A stretch of DNA of 64,000 nucleotides, from positions 2,971,184 to 3,035,183 of the forward strand of contig OY725500.1 in NCBI GenBank assembly GCA_963281255.1, read 5' to 3'. The position numbers and the translations under genes are program-made. The stretch comes from Aphrocallistes beatrix. Taxonomy: Eukaryota > Porifera > Hexactinellida > Sceptrulophora > Aphrocallistidae. Below are positions 45,116 to 57,087 of the stretch, one piece after another (positions within the stretch are counted from its first letter, which is position 1; each line of letters opens with the position of its first letter). The notes beneath the pieces were generated by a model. The model ran no database searches. It worked only from the letters and a program-made list of their open reading frames with translations, and was not told the origin of the DNA.

Positions 45116-45963
45116 TAACCGAATAATGGTCAGACCCATTTTTTTTAATGTCAGGCGATGTTTTTCCAGGGCGGTATCGTTAAATCGCACCCTGTATATA
45201 AAAAATTTATATTATAATCTAAATTCTAGAAAAAAATTAAATCAGAAATGAAAAACTTTTAGAAGTAAGAAAAAAATTTCTTAAAAGATAGCCTGTTCTT
45301 GAGCTCCCGAAAAGTGCATTTTTCAAATAACTCATCGAGACAGTTTCCACAAAAAAAGTCAGGAGAAAATAATGAAAACCTTTTGAGTTAGTACTGGAAG
45401 GAAACACCAACCTTAACTTCAAAATATTGTATATCAAAAATTTTCCTCATCAAAAGTGTGTAAACTGGTCATTGATGACTGGCCACCCAAAAATAACCAC
45501 ATTCGATAGTATCCGCCGGATCCCAGATCAATAACTTCTTTGAACCATGTCAGATCATCATTTGAATTCTGAATTCGTGTCCCCATTGAATTTCCAGCAA
45601 TTTTATATATATATTGACCATATTTGGAGAATTTTTTGGTTGTCCGTGCCTACCAACGGCCAGGAATTTTTCACATTCCTGGCCGTTGCTTGGAACCTGC
45701 AGCCAAAAGGTTTATCCAAATGTGTCCAATGACATGCTTCAAAGAAGTTATGGATATGATACATCTCGGTTCAAAAATGTGTCATTTTTTGGGCGACACC
45801 AGGTGGTTCAAGTGGCTCTAAGTAGCGCAATATTAGCATTGCAATTCTAAAAATCATAATGAATGTTTAGAACCATCCCTAAAGGGGTTCAAAAAATTAT
45901 TAAAAAGTTATTTTGGCAAATTTTGATAAAAAACAAAATGCCCATAGGAAAGGTCAACCTTAA

Positions 45964-47119
45964 ATAGTGGAAGTGAGATTTTATGCGCATTCCTAGAAAT
46001 TTTTTTTTCATCAATTGCCGTTCTTTGTAGGTATATATTGCTTTAGATACCTGACTAGAATCTAAGCAATCTACGCAGTCTTCAGTAGAATTATACAACA
46101 GCATTTTGGAAATTTGCTTAATTTTAGATACTATTTGGGATTTCACCAAAAATTGGAAAATATCTCTGTGGAATGTGTGTTCTGAATTGAATGATTCTAG
46201 TCAAATTTTATCAACAGTATGCATAGATCGGATTGCAAGCCTAATAACCATGATTACAATCAAACTAGTTGAGTTATTTTTGCGGACATATTTTATACTC
46301 GGTATAGGAATTTAATATTACGCAATCTGGAACTAAGCATTAAAGTCAGAACATTCGATGAGAGAACAATTTAAATGGTTAAATAATAACTACTATGGGT
46401 AGCTTTAAGAGTTAAAACAATGGATAAGCGAGCATAAGAAAACCTATGCACCCATTCTAGGCTTACTTTCTGTGTAGAATCCGAATTTCTATTTAGCATA
46501 CGAATAAATTCTAATTTTGGATTACTTTATTATAGGAAATAAACGCGAAAGAGAAGCAGAAAAATCTCAAATACATGAAATTAACGCGATTTGGAGAAAT
46601 TCGCGTTAATTTCATAAAGCGTTAATTTTATATAAGGTAATCAGACCGTTTAGGCTTAATTTTTGCAAATTTTATCTTGATTGGTCACATAATTCTGCAA
46701 TGAGGATATGCGTACATAATATTTGTGGGTTGGAACATTCGTGGAAGTTAGATATTCGGATTGCCACTCAAAATATTCAAATCATAAACCTAAAGTTGGA
46801 CATTCTGTCAAAACTCTCCAAGTACCGAGTAAATAAAAGCTGAGAGAGAAAATAGCTAGAAAAGTTCGTTCCTTTAATAGTGCAGTCCTTCTATGATAAC
46901 GTGAATAATATGCGAAGTAAAAAGAGCAGGTATATAGTACTCCACCTTGGTAAATTTTTCTGAATAAATGATCTCTTTTAGGATTGAATTTGGACCGAGG
47001 AATAAAAGAAAATAAGTCCATAATTTATCTTGTTTAGCTATTCAAGGGACAAAATATCGAGAATAAAATACTAAAATCGGAATACCTATCGAAATAAGAC
47101 TGGATTTAGATAAATCAGG
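45964..47119. other. Unassigned 1.15 kb with one long hairpin
   Basis: ATGAAATTAACGCGA and TCGCGTTAATTTCAT at about 46576-46614 form a 15-bp perfect hairpin. Small frames (45889-46149 minus, 46782-47021 minus) show no known motif. Confidence 0.35.
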
Positions 47120-47124
47120 CTTCC

Positions 47125-47355
47125 CAATTCTCACGATCTCGTCGTGTAACACACGATTAGAGGTAAAATGTCACGATTTCACGACAGACCCCCTAAATCT
47201 CACGATTTGTCTCAAAATATCACGACGCTTCTATTAAATCTCACGATTTGCGAACTCTCTCAGGTCGAGAGCCCTGTAATACGATTGTCTTACAAAGAAT
47301 GTCCCAGGACAGAATCGTGAGATTTATTTTAGTCTCATGACGGGATCGTGAGATT
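47125..47355. repeat. MITE-like block of TCTCACGAT repeats
   Basis: About eight copies of (AAA)TCTCACGAT or its complement ATCGTGAGATTT, the former mostly in the left part and the latter in the right (47320-47355), giving imperfect inverted ends. No target duplication established. Confidence 0.45.
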
Positions 47356-47359
47356 ATTT

Positions 47360-48905
47360 TATTAAAACTCGATTAATGTTTGATTGTGTCTATATACATA
47401 TCTCTGTAACGAATTGATTGAAGAAACTGGAAGATCCAGAAAGCTGATTTTTGGCATGTGGGAGTTTTTTGACTATGAATCCAATAAATTCTGATCTCTG
47501 ACGAAAATGTAGACTCATCATGGAATTATGACGTCATTGTCACCTTTTTATAATGAGAAATCTCATTTTTCGACCATAACTCAGTCATTTTGTGATAGAA
47601 GGCTGAAATTTTAATAGAATATGTATATTAATACATCTCACATATAACACAACTATCATCAAAAAATGATGACTCATCACCGTGTTATGACGTCATCATT
47701 ACGCATCAAAATTTTAATAATTGACAAATTTGGTGATTTTTGAGCGATATCGATTATAACAGTAGTACAGGCGTATTTAGGGATGTTATCCCCCTTACAA
47801 TTAATCAATGTGGCCCCAGGTGCCCAAAGGGCGCCTCCGGAGAACAGATTGTCTCCGCCAGCGGCGCAGCGGCAAACATGCGAAGCGCGCTTGTATATAT
47901 ATATACTATATGTATAAATATTTATCACTGTAACGAATTGATTGAAGAAACTGCCTGTCACAGAAAGCTGATTTTTGGCATGTGGGAGTCTTTGGGTATG
48001 GCTCCATTAAGTTCTGAGCTCAGAGCAAAATGTCGACTCATTATGGAATTATGACGTCACTGTCACATTTTTAAAACTTAAGCAATATAGTTCTTCGAAC
48101 ATAACTCAGCCATTATTGGAGATAGAATGCTGAAATTTTAAGAGAATGTGTATATTAGTATACCTCACTTATGATGCAACTATTAAAAATGATGACTCAT
48201 CACTCTGTTATGATGTCATCATTACGCATCAAATCTTTAAAATTCAAAAATTTGGTTATTTCTCGTGCGTTATCGATTATAGCATTATGACAGACGTGAC
48301 GTATTTAGAGATGTTATCTCCCATATAATTAACCAATGGTGACCACAGGCGCCCAAAGGGCGCCTCCGGCGGACACAAAGTGTCCGCCAGCCGCGTAGCA
48401 CAAGCAAGCGAAACGCGTTTGTGTATATATATATATATGTATCTGTAACGAATTGATTGAAGAAACTGCCGCCAAAGGCTGACTTTTGGCATGCTGGAGT
48501 CTTTTGGCTATGGCTCAACTAAGTTCTGACCTCGGACGAAAATGTCGACTCTACATGGATTTATGATGTCATTGTCACCTTTTTTATAATTTGAAATTTC
48601 AGTTTTTCGACTATAACTCAGTCATTTTAGGTGATAGAGGCTGAAATTAAGTTGGAATGTGTACGTATATTAATATACCTCACTTATGATGGAACTATCA
48701 TGAAAAAATGATGTCTCATCACTCTGTTATAACTATATCATTACGCATCAAAATTCAAAAAATTGACAAATTTAGTGATTTCTCGTGCGATATCGATATT
48801 AAAAGTAGGATAGCGTATTTTAAAATTAAATCTCCATTTTAATTAATCAATTTCTCCTCAAGCTCCCGCAGGGCGCCAGCAAGCGAAGCGCGCTTGTATT
48901 TTATA
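47360..48905 (+). repeat. CRE repeat, head-to-tail trimer
   Basis: Three consecutive direct copies: 47360-47895, 47896-48425 and 48426-48905. Each has the AACGAATTGATTGAAGAAAC head behind a TA microsatellite, bZIP-type sites in the body, and the GC tail ending GCGCGCTTGTAT (GCGTTTGTGT in the second). The third copy has lost the hairpin. Junctions are TA microsatellites, so unequal exchange or replication slippage is a likely origin. Confidence 0.8.
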
Positions 48906-49079
48906 TATTAAAATGCTATGATTTGTTTGTTTGTTATTTGACTACACTATTTCAATAGAAATCATTGTACGACACTACAATAGATCGTCATTGTTATTAA
49001 TGCTATAAAGCCACAATTGATGTTTGATATCTTAAATATTTTATAGTTTATAGCAATAAAAAAGGTTTGTGCATATTTC

Positions 49080-49510
49080 ACACCTTTATATACATATTTT
49101 CACACCATTTGACAAATTTTGAAAAATATGCTAGAGACTAGCTTCCACGGGTGACATTTGGTTTTTAGGGGTGTAGATTTCGAATATCATATTTTCAGAT
49201 CTATATGATAAATTGTTTGTTTACTTTTGTTTACATCAGGTACATAGAGTAAACAAATCTCCCAAATATGCTAGAAACTTGCTTTCAACGGTTGACATGC
49301 GGTTTTCAGGGATGTAGATTTGGAATATCATTTTTTCGGGTATATTTGATAATTAATTTTTTTTTTTTCTTTTTCTACAATAGGTACATGAAGTTAACAA
49401 ATTACAAAAATAGACTAGAGACTAGCTTCCAACTTTTGACATGAGTCTAGTGCTGTAGATTTCGAATATTATATTTTTGGATCCATATGAGAAATTGATC
49501 TTTAACTTTT
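49080..49510 (+). repeat. Degenerate tandem repeat, ~150-bp unit, three copies
   Basis: ATGCTAGA(G/A)ACT(A/T)GCTTCCA recurs at about 49128, 49268 and 49413, each followed by (T)TTGACAT.(G/T)G(T/G)TTT, GTAGATTTCGAATAT and a long T/A stretch. A fourth relative is at about 52672-52760. Confidence 0.6.
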
Positions 49511-49554
49511 GATTACAATATTTTTATAAGAAAGAAAATTCCCAAATTTGGTTA

Positions 49555-49645
49555 GATTGAGTAACTCCACGCGCCCGCAGGGCGAATCTGCAGACACGCA
49601 ATGTCTGCAAGCCGCGCAGCGCAAGCAAGCAAAGCGCACTTGTTA
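49555..49645 (+). repeat. CRE repeat, tail only
   Basis: CAGACACGCAATGTCTG is a diverged hairpin; then CGCGCAGCGCAAGCAAGC and GCGCACTTGT. Head and body are missing. Confidence 0.6.
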
Positions 49646-49938
49646 TATACTAAAACGCTAGGATTTTTTGTGTGCGTGTTTTACTGAATTGAATGAGAAT
49701 TGGAAAGTCGTAGAGATTTGAAAATTGGGATGTAAGTGTCAAATGATCTGACTACGATCAACTTCTAAGATCTAAGCGAAATTTGCACACCTCTACAAAA
49801 AAAATGGAAAATAAAATTTCACACCTTTTCTATACACTACATATATGACTACACTTGCACAATTGAAATCATTGTACGACACGACAATATATTGTCATTG
49901 GCATTAATACTTGAAAGCCGCAACTTATATTTTATTTC

Positions 49939-51647
49939 TTAACGCTAGTGCCCTCGAAAAACATTGCCTAAAGTATTAAAAATGGCAAATTTTTTTATTA
50001 TCAATTCCATCGTATCACTGAGTGGTCTACCATCTTACGATTTCAACGGTATTTATTTTGATTTTTATAAGGCAACCCCCTAAAGTTTGATGTTACTAAA
50101 AATTAGAAAATTTTTGGTGGTTTTTCAGTGGATTTATCAATTCGTTTCTTGCTTATTTGAGATTTTTTTAACGATTTGGGCTTCAAAATTGTTTTTGCCC
50201 CTTTAGACATTATAAATCACAAAGATTTAGGAAAAAGGCATATAAAATCCAATCAAAATATCTTTATAAAGGAGTTCATTTCTATAATGCTCGGGGCATG
50301 GCCAATATTATATCAGATATTTAGCGACAATTGTATCTAAAATAGATTACTGATTATTTTTTAAAAAAAATTATTCAGATCCGACCATTTGTTCGTGAGA
50401 TATCGCATATTATAGGTAAAGTTCGGGCATCATAGCTCTTTATGGTCCCAAAAGAGGCCGATGTCCTATCTTAAAAACTATTGAAGATATTTGATATATA
50501 TTACAATCTTAAATAAAAGGATATATATGATAATATATAGGTTCCTCAAACATCTTTTTGTCAAAAAATGTCTCGTTTTCTCGACATATCATTGATTTTA
50601 TTGTAATACAAATTCTATGGAGAACTTTGAATATATCAGAAAATGGCGAATCTAATCATGAAATATGCGTCCAAAGTAGCTATTAAACTAAACAATCATT
50701 GCAATTATCGCAAATAATGTGTACAGAAAAATTGTAGCACTTTTAATAATTATTTTGGAAGTTCTGGCTTTTACATCCCAGATTCGGTCAAAACCCCCTA
50801 TTTATGGTCTAAAAGCAAATATCTACCTATCTCTTGAAATATATGCCCAAATTCTTAGCTTTCAATTCCTAACATACTTTTTATAACAGTATATATGTGA
50901 TTCTTTGACAATAACTGTAGTACGTTCTATGGAATGCTAAGTTTTTAGATTTTTATCATGTGATGACGTAGCATTTTTCGAAAATCTTAACTTGGAAACT
51001 AAAAGTCGTAGGCTCTCGCTCTAACTTCCTAATATACTTTTTAGAAGCTCTTATTCATTCTAAACCGATGGATTATACTTTGAATCGCTAGGACTATGAA
51101 TTATTTTCCCAATTGGTTCAAATTATTCGGGAATTAGGCGCCTCAAAGAAATTGGTGGATTTGCAGCATTACTTTAGCTATTTTGTTTGTATTATATCTA
51201 ATTCATCAGTATAAATTCCCATGAATTATTTTATCTATCCTTAATAGCTCATTTAGTGTGAATAATGTTGAAAATTTCGAAAAAAACCCGAAAAATCGGC
51301 GTTCAGCATACATAATGACATATTATACAAAATATGGTAAGAAGAGAGCTTAAATGCTTCGATCATTGTCTTTCTAATATTCAATTCAAACAAATTAGAA
51401 GCTGAAACATTGATTTCATTGTATAGAGTAATTGAGAAAAATAGTATTGGTTGTATTATAAAGGATGGAAGCGAAAGTATCCAATTTAAAAATAAATACC
51501 TTCGTGATTCTAAAATATGTAAGCAGATATGCTTATAATTTGCCATTTTCATACTGAAAGTAAAATAGCTACTAAGATTTAAGCTATACTTCAAGATTGG
51601 GAAAGTAGCCATATAACGTAATAGAACTTCGCGGTCACTAGCGTTAA
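49939..51647. mobile_element. Z3: Z-related TTAA element with different ends
   Basis: TTAA at 49939-49942 and 51644-51647; ends CGCTAGTGCCCTCG and CGCGGTCACTAGCG instead of GGATACCGCC. The interior from about 50000 to 51130 is Z sequence in reverse orientation, including the CATTTTTCGAAAATC and AACCGATGGATTATAC landmarks. About 500 bp at the right (51131-51640) is not found in Z1. Non-coding. Confidence 0.7.
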
Positions 51648-52577
51648 GGTTGGTGTTTCCTTCCAGAACTAACTCAAAAAGTTTTCATTATTTTCTCCTG
51701 AAAGTTTTTGTGGAAACTGTTCTTGATGAGTTATCTGAAAAGAACCACTTTTGGGGAACTCAAGAAACAAGAAAAATCTTTTTTTCTCAAATCACCTAAT
51801 TTACAGAGGACATTCAAGGAAACTTCAATGGCTAATGCCTCTTTTACTCAATTATTCTTGCACGAAATGGTTGAATATAGAAAATTATAGGAATAGTACT
51901 TTCAATTTTAACCCAATTAAATTTTTCTTCCCAATTTCGTTGCTACAATATTTAGTAGCAGGTTTTCGTAAGGAAAATATTTTTAACGTTTTTCTGAAGT
52001 AGAATATCGAAATATGTCTCTATCATTTTGTTCTACGTAACAGGATCTTTCCAAAACCGTCGTGTTTTTTACTCTACGACATTTGTAACTAAAGATTCCT
52101 CCTTTGTTAAATTGATTTTTTTGAGTGCTAAAAACAGGCTACAAAGCAATTTTCTTCGGAAAGGCTTGATTTCCATCAGTTTTTACTGTATCCTAATATT
52201 AAATAACATCCAAACATCCTAAATCAACAACTTATAGTAATACTTAACTTCAAAATATAGCATATCAAATATTTTTACATCATGACACCTTCAAAAGTGT
52301 GAAAAAGTTGTCAGTTATGAGCATGAATTCAGCATTAAAAAGATGAACTGTCACTATTAAAAGAAGTTATAGCTGTGGGACATTTTGCATTTAAAATTTG
52401 TCGTTTTTAGAGCGACACCAGGTGATTTAAGTGGCTCAAAGTGGCGAAATATTGGGGCTGGAGTTATATAAATCGGAATTAATGTTTAGAACCCCTATAA
52501 GGATCCAAAAATGATATAAAAGCAATTTGGGCACATTTTTAGTAAAACAAGTTTCCCATGGGAAACACCAACCTTAA
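51644..52577. mobile_element. K4: K-family element abutting Z3
   Basis: TTAA at 51644-51647 (shared with Z3) and 52574-52577; ends GGTTGGTGTTTCC and GGAAACACCAACC. Shorter than K1 (~930 bp) because the central palindrome is deleted near 52320. Z3 and K4 therefore entered the same TTAA one after the other. Confidence 0.85.
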
Positions 52578-53542
52578 ATGTATCATAGTATATAGTAATA
52601 AAAAAGATATTGTTTATATTTTCACACCTTTATATACATATTTTCACACCATTTGACGAATTTTTGCAAAATGTGCTAGAGACTAGCTTCCAACGAGTGT
52701 CATTGGGTTTTTAGGAGTATAGAGATTTCGAATATCATATTTTCATATTCATAGTGTCAATTATTTGTTCATTTTTATTTCCGCAGCAGAAATACCAAAT
52801 TGCTCATTATGCAGAACAGAGCTCTCAGGAGAAGGCTCCGCGTCTTGAAGCGCATCTGAAATACCAGATTGCTAGGAATACAAAGCAGAGCTCTTTAAGC
52901 TTATAATAGATTAATTATCTCTAATCGTTTTTAAGATATGACCATAGCATTCTATATACTAAGGCAATGGCACTCTATTCAAAATCTGGACCATGGATGG
53001 CCATTACCATCGAACTTTCTAGACAATTAATTTATCAAGTTTTATGATTTTATGATTAAATATGATAAATTCATATACTCTCTACTTACTTTGAAGATAT
53101 TTTGAAATAATTTTCCGAAACTGAAATAATTCATTTTCCTGGATATTTGCATCATCTATCTATGCGTGAAAAATATCAGAATACATCACCTTACAATGAC
53201 AACATCTTGATTTTTACAACCTCGGGTTCAGGAAATAGATGCACTGATGTAATTACTTGGAAATAAGCCTGTGAATTTACCAATATGTGTCAACTTCTGT
53301 CAAATAAACGTCACTGAATAAAATGACTAACCACATTTTGGTCACCCATAATAATTAAAAACAATATTTTTACGATATTTCAAAATGTTCTCAAAATATT
53401 GTCACTCACTCAAATCACCTATCTGCGCATCGCTTGTCTATTCAACATTCATCTTCACATCACGTCTGCTCTATTCTACCCTATTCTCACTATTACTCGA
53501 TTCACAGCATACTTTTCAACATGGCTCGTCTGGTACCTGGTT

Positions 53543-53708
53543 CATACTTGCCAACTGTCCCGTTTTGGCGGGACGTTCCGCTTTTTTCACCCTCCTCTTG
53601 ACCTCATTTTATCGAGTGTCCCGCTTTTAAATGAAATTTCCCCATTATGTCCCGCTTTTTTTTCAACGCTGCGTCCCGATTTTATCATGACTCAGGTTGG
53701 CATGTATG
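53543..53708. mobile_element. MITE with TCCCGCTTTT repeats (166 bp)
   Basis: Ends CATACTTGCCAAC and GTTGGCATGTATG, flanked by CTGGTT (53537-53542, 53709-53714). Interior has five TCCCG(C/T)TTTT phrases. The ends suggest hAT but the 6-bp duplication is short for that class. It lies at the start of the THAP remnant; the ORFs at 53385-53770 are artefacts of it. Confidence 0.65.
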
Positions 53709-53880
53709 CTGGTTGTAAGTCAAACTATTGTGATAAGATTAATCCAACCTGTTTTCTCTTTTCCTGCTGACAATGTAACTTGTGAAAAATGGTTCCGAGC
53801 TATACCTCGGCGGAGAGAAGACTACGAGATGAACAAACGATTGAGGGTATGTTTGATAATACACTTTAATCACAATAGTC
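53709..53880 (+). pseudogene. THAP-domain remnant in P4
   Basis: GCKSNYCDKINPT at 53711-53750, then after a frameshift FSFPADNVTCEKWFRAIPRR and REDYEMNKRLRVC to about 53855: the second Cys, the F.FP and W segment of a THAP finger, ending at the third Cys. The first Cys side is disrupted by the MITE at 53543-53708. It resembles the fragment at 12693 (W-F-R-(T/A)-I-P-R). Possible coiled-coil coding continues near 54110-54250 in other frames. Inactive. Confidence 0.65.
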
Positions 53881-54381
53881 TATTGTAATTTGTTTTTGCA
53901 TCTATTGCATCTAGTCGAACTCCCTGTCGGTGGGTTATTTATTGATCAAATTCAACGGTCATCTTTTTTCTTAAGATACAATATCATAATGAAATTTCTA
54001 CAATCGAACCTTCAATCATTATTAATGAAAATTTATATTACAAGGCTTTTTATAATGGAAACAAACAAAATTTAACTATCCTGCCACTCACTAACCGATA
54101 CCATGTCATTGGAAAATATCATTAATGAAGTCGAATTATTTGAAATTATTAAAAATGAGAAGGTAATTTCCTCATCCACCCCTTCGATTCAACACGTGAA
54201 TAATGCCATTCATAATATCACTAATGCTAAGATAAAAAAAGAGTATTGGTTTAGAGAGTGAGTATACTAAAATTCTAGAAGTTGCTTCCAATTTAACGAT
54301 TTAGAGCGTCATGTCATTCTTCTGAAGTCTACATTCGTAGTGATGAAATAGAGATAACACTAAGCTAAAAATATATAACTA

Positions 54382-54567
54382 CAGTCAGGGTCGCTTACTA
54401 TGAACCCGCTTAATATGAACATTCGTTTATTATGAACTAACCTCCTGGTCCGAATACCTTTTTTTAGATAGGATTTGTATTGAATCAAGTTCGCTTAATT
54501 AATATGGTATCTCTATTATGAACAGATTCTTGGCCCCCTGGTGGTTTACAATAAGCGGCCCTGACTG
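54382..54567. mobile_element. Pogo-like MITE (186 bp)
   Basis: CAGTCAGGGTCGCTTA and TAAGCGGCCCTGACTG are inverted ends flanked by TA on both sides. Internal TATGAAC repeats. Similar in type to the MITE at 2102 but different in sequence. Confidence 0.8.
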
Positions 54568-54589
54568 TATTTTTTAATGTTCTTTTGTT

Positions 54590-54591
54590 TT

Positions 54592-54624
<33 letters not shown>
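54590..54624 (+). repeat. GA microsatellite
   Basis: About 16 GA dinucleotides with one interruption (GAAAGA). Confidence 0.95.
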
Positions 54625-55760
54625 ATGAAGAAGCTAGTCTAGTTCTAAATGAATTGTCACACTTTATCTTTTATTTATTTAATTATTTATTTATATTTAG
54701 CAGTGTATTGATTGTGATTTTACCATTAAAGTGTATAATAATATGTTAATTTTAAGTGGGTTGGGTGGTCCGAAATCATTAAAATCAATCAAATGCTACA
54801 TTAGAGTACTTTAGAATAGTAATGAAAGGCAGTATAACAATACATTATATTTTGAAAGCCGATGGTAATGGCCATCCATGGTCCAGATTTTGAATAGAGT
54901 GCCATTGCCTTAGTATATAGAATGCTATGATATGACATTGGCCTCTTTCGGGACCATAGAGAGATATTATGCCCAAACTTTGCGTATAATAAGCGATATC
55001 TCACGAACAAATGATCGGATCCGAACAAATTTTTTTTGAAACGATCACACAGCCTACGTAGCTATAGCCTTTTAACGGTATTTAACCATGGATTACTTCA
55101 AGTCTTATGTTCAAAATACAAACTGTATAGCATATCTATAGTTTACTTAAATTTAATGGAGTGTAATGAATATTAATACAAAAGAGATGGAAAATTGTGA
55201 TAGTTCTCTCTCTTACTACAAACTAAAAAGTATACGAATAGTAATTCATATTAATCATGATCCAATCTCCCGTGGTTATGTTGGATGTTGCTTTATTATA
55301 CTTCTTCTTAGCCCCCGATTGAGTGCACTCTTGTTTTTCTCGTGCAATTTCACTCAATTCTTGCCTCCTCTTTACCGTTGTTTCGAGATGCTGACTGGAT
55401 GACCCTGTAACTTTTGTTGGAGTATTACCAGTGCTAATGAGCATATCGATTGGTGATCCCGGCTGATGGCAAAATGTGTGGAGATATTTACTCGAAGCGT
55501 TGTCCAGATTATTGACGTAGAAAGTAATCTCTTGCAACAACGATGGCCAGGAACCCTTTTCTAGGTGGCGTTCGAGCATCAAGCATCGTATCACTTGTTT
55601 GACGAAGCAGATATGTCTTTCGGCCATCCCATCGGACTCCGGGTGTTACGTTTAGTAATCCCTAAGTCGTGGCACAGTTCGTGCACCGCTAACCTATCCA
55701 CATTCTTCCCCTGATCTGTGAGCATAATATTCGGTACGCCATATCCACGACAGGCTCATC

Positions 55761-57087
55761 CATAGCATTCTATACACTAAGGCAATGGCGTGCTTAACAT
55801 TTTTTGGACCAGGGATTGGTTAGTTAATTAAGGAATCTGCCATATGCGATTATGATATATATTGTTTTTGGTGAATATTCGATCATAATAACTAGGTTTA
55901 TCGCCTTTACCATTAAGTTAGAATAATTTAGAAACATATTAGAGGTATTTTAATGTTTTTCTACACCTTTTTTACAAACGAAGAATGATAAATATAAATA
56001 CAGTAATAATAAAACAAGCAATAACAATAATGTAGAAAGTAGTATTTCTTGAAATAGAAATATTCTGTCATCGCCTAGCTGTGAGAGCTGCGTTTCTTAA
56101 CTAATTGGTGTTTCGCTCATCGTCTAGTTTTGGTAAAAGCTGTTGTGAACTTTGACACTATTTAAGTTGAATATCTAGAACAGCGCTGTCCAACAGGCGG
56201 CCCGCGTTGCGGCCCACGTTGCGTCCAAAATGCCTCTATAGCAAGATACAAGTTAAATACTACATGCCTGTTTTGTCATTTCATGTGGACATGCAAGATC
56301 AAGTATGCATAACGTAAAGTATTGTATAGTACGTTTTACTATGAGTGTAGATGGCTTCTATTGTATAGCATCATTTCTCCATAGAGTTTGGCTTATGAGT
56401 GAAATTAGGCTATAACTTTGTCAAATTTTGTCCGATTTTGGTTATTATGGGCTCATTTTGCTTCTTTCATCGAGTTCTATTAGCGCACAAATGGATAAGA
56501 TGGTAGCTTTAAAAAAAGTGGGGGTGTAAGATTCTATAATTGTACCAAAGTATTTTCAAAATCGTTTAGATTTAGCCAATTGTTACGAATTGATGCACAC
56601 CTATAGGTACAATTGGAATTCTATATACGGTATAAAACTATAAATAAATAATTCAAATTGAATACCTTCATATGTTTGTTGTCTTCATACTCCTTCCTTG
56701 GTCTGAGAATGACTCTGAACCATTGTTCGCGTAATCACTCATCTTTGGGAAAATTAAAAATTGAGGTTGATTTATCTTCGCCCAAATGGTTAGATCTGCA
56801 GCCTGGGACAAACTTCTTTCACAATCATTATGGCGTCAATTTCTTAAATATTGATGGAATATTGGAATTGCAATAAAACGTAAAAGTGAAATATTAAAGT
56901 ATGGATTCAAAAATACTCTAATATGGTTTATAAGATGTCTAAGGGGTGTAGCTAATAAATTTAACATCAAATTTCAAATTTCCCAAGGCGATATAGAAAA
57001 TATCAACATACAACATCTAATTAACTAACCAATCCCTGGTCCCAAAAATGTTAAGCGCGCCATTGCCTTAGTGTATAGAATGCTTTG
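55761..57087. mobile_element. P5: P-superfamily element (1.33 kb)
   Basis: Ends CATAGCATTCTATACACTAA and (complement at right) CAAAGCATTCTATACACTAA, ~60 bp inverted, including GGACCAGGGATTGG. Flanked by GCTCATC (55754-55760, 57088-57094). Inserted in the integrase remnant. No transposase; it carries a truncated hAT MITE at 56181. Confidence 0.9.
56181..56240. mobile_element. Truncated copy of the 39641-type hAT MITE
   Basis: CAGCGCTGTCCAACAGGCGG, then GGCCCACGTTGCGTCC and AAAATGCCTCTA as in the intact MITE; the right half is missing. Confidence 0.85.

Larger units (their letters stand above)
42412..45183. mobile_element. Six-level nest: Z2, Z-family TTAA element
   Basis: TTAA at 42412-42415 and 45180-45183; ends GGATACCGCC and GGCGGTATCG. 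Body parallels Z1 base for base over long stretches (42760-44600 versus 2740-4150), with an LTR-element fragment, a Ginger-like MITE and a CRE repeat added. Confidence 0.9.
42000..45194. mobile_element. Six-level nest: mariner-type MITE
   Basis: CAGGGTGCGATTTAAGTTCT at 42000 and its complement split around 42401-42411 and 45184-45194; TA at 41998-41999 and 45195-45196. Own length ~420 bp. The intact left arm contains the TTAA that the right arm lost to Z2. Confidence 0.9.
41773..45295. mobile_element. Six-level nest: hAT-type MITE
   Basis: Ends CAGTTTATCTTTTAAG and CTTAAAAGATAGCCTG, flanked by TTCTTGAG on both sides (41765-41772, 45296-45303). Its own sequence totals only about 330 bp; the rest is later insertion. 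No coding. Confidence 0.85.
40671..45416. mobile_element. Six-level nest: K inner element
   Basis: TTAA at 40671-40674 and 45413-45416; ends GGTTGGTGTTTCC and GGAAACACCAACC. Own sequence is 40675-41772 plus 45304-45412; interrupted at TTCTTGAG by a hAT element. K1 near 1500 shows the unoccupied CTTCTTGGGCTCCCG. Confidence 0.85.
40046..45963. mobile_element. Six-level nest: K outer element
   Basis: TTAA at 40046-40049 and 45960-45963; ends GGTTGGCCTTTCC and GGAAAGGTCAACC. Own sequence is 40050-40670 plus 45417-45959. Interrupted at AGTACTTAACTTC, the same hot spot used in the 36231 insertion. Confidence 0.85.
52943..54929 (+). mobile_element. P4: P-superfamily element with THAP remnant (1.99 kb)
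   Basis: Ends CATAGCATTCTATATACTAA and its complement match over ~75 bp (through TCTGGACCATGGATGGCCAT); flanked by ATATGAC on both sides (52936-52942, 54930-54936). It interrupts Z-type sequence (TTTTAAGATATGACAT..GGCCTCTTTCGG). Contains a THAP remnant at 53709 and two smaller MITEs. Confidence 0.9.

Noticed and set aside
53385..53770. Overlapping ORFs of 81 and 123 codons
   Set aside because: They cross the 166-bp MITE and its flanks; only the THAP remnant downstream is supported.
55166..55402. 78-codon plus-strand ORF
   Set aside because: Antisense to the integrase remnant.
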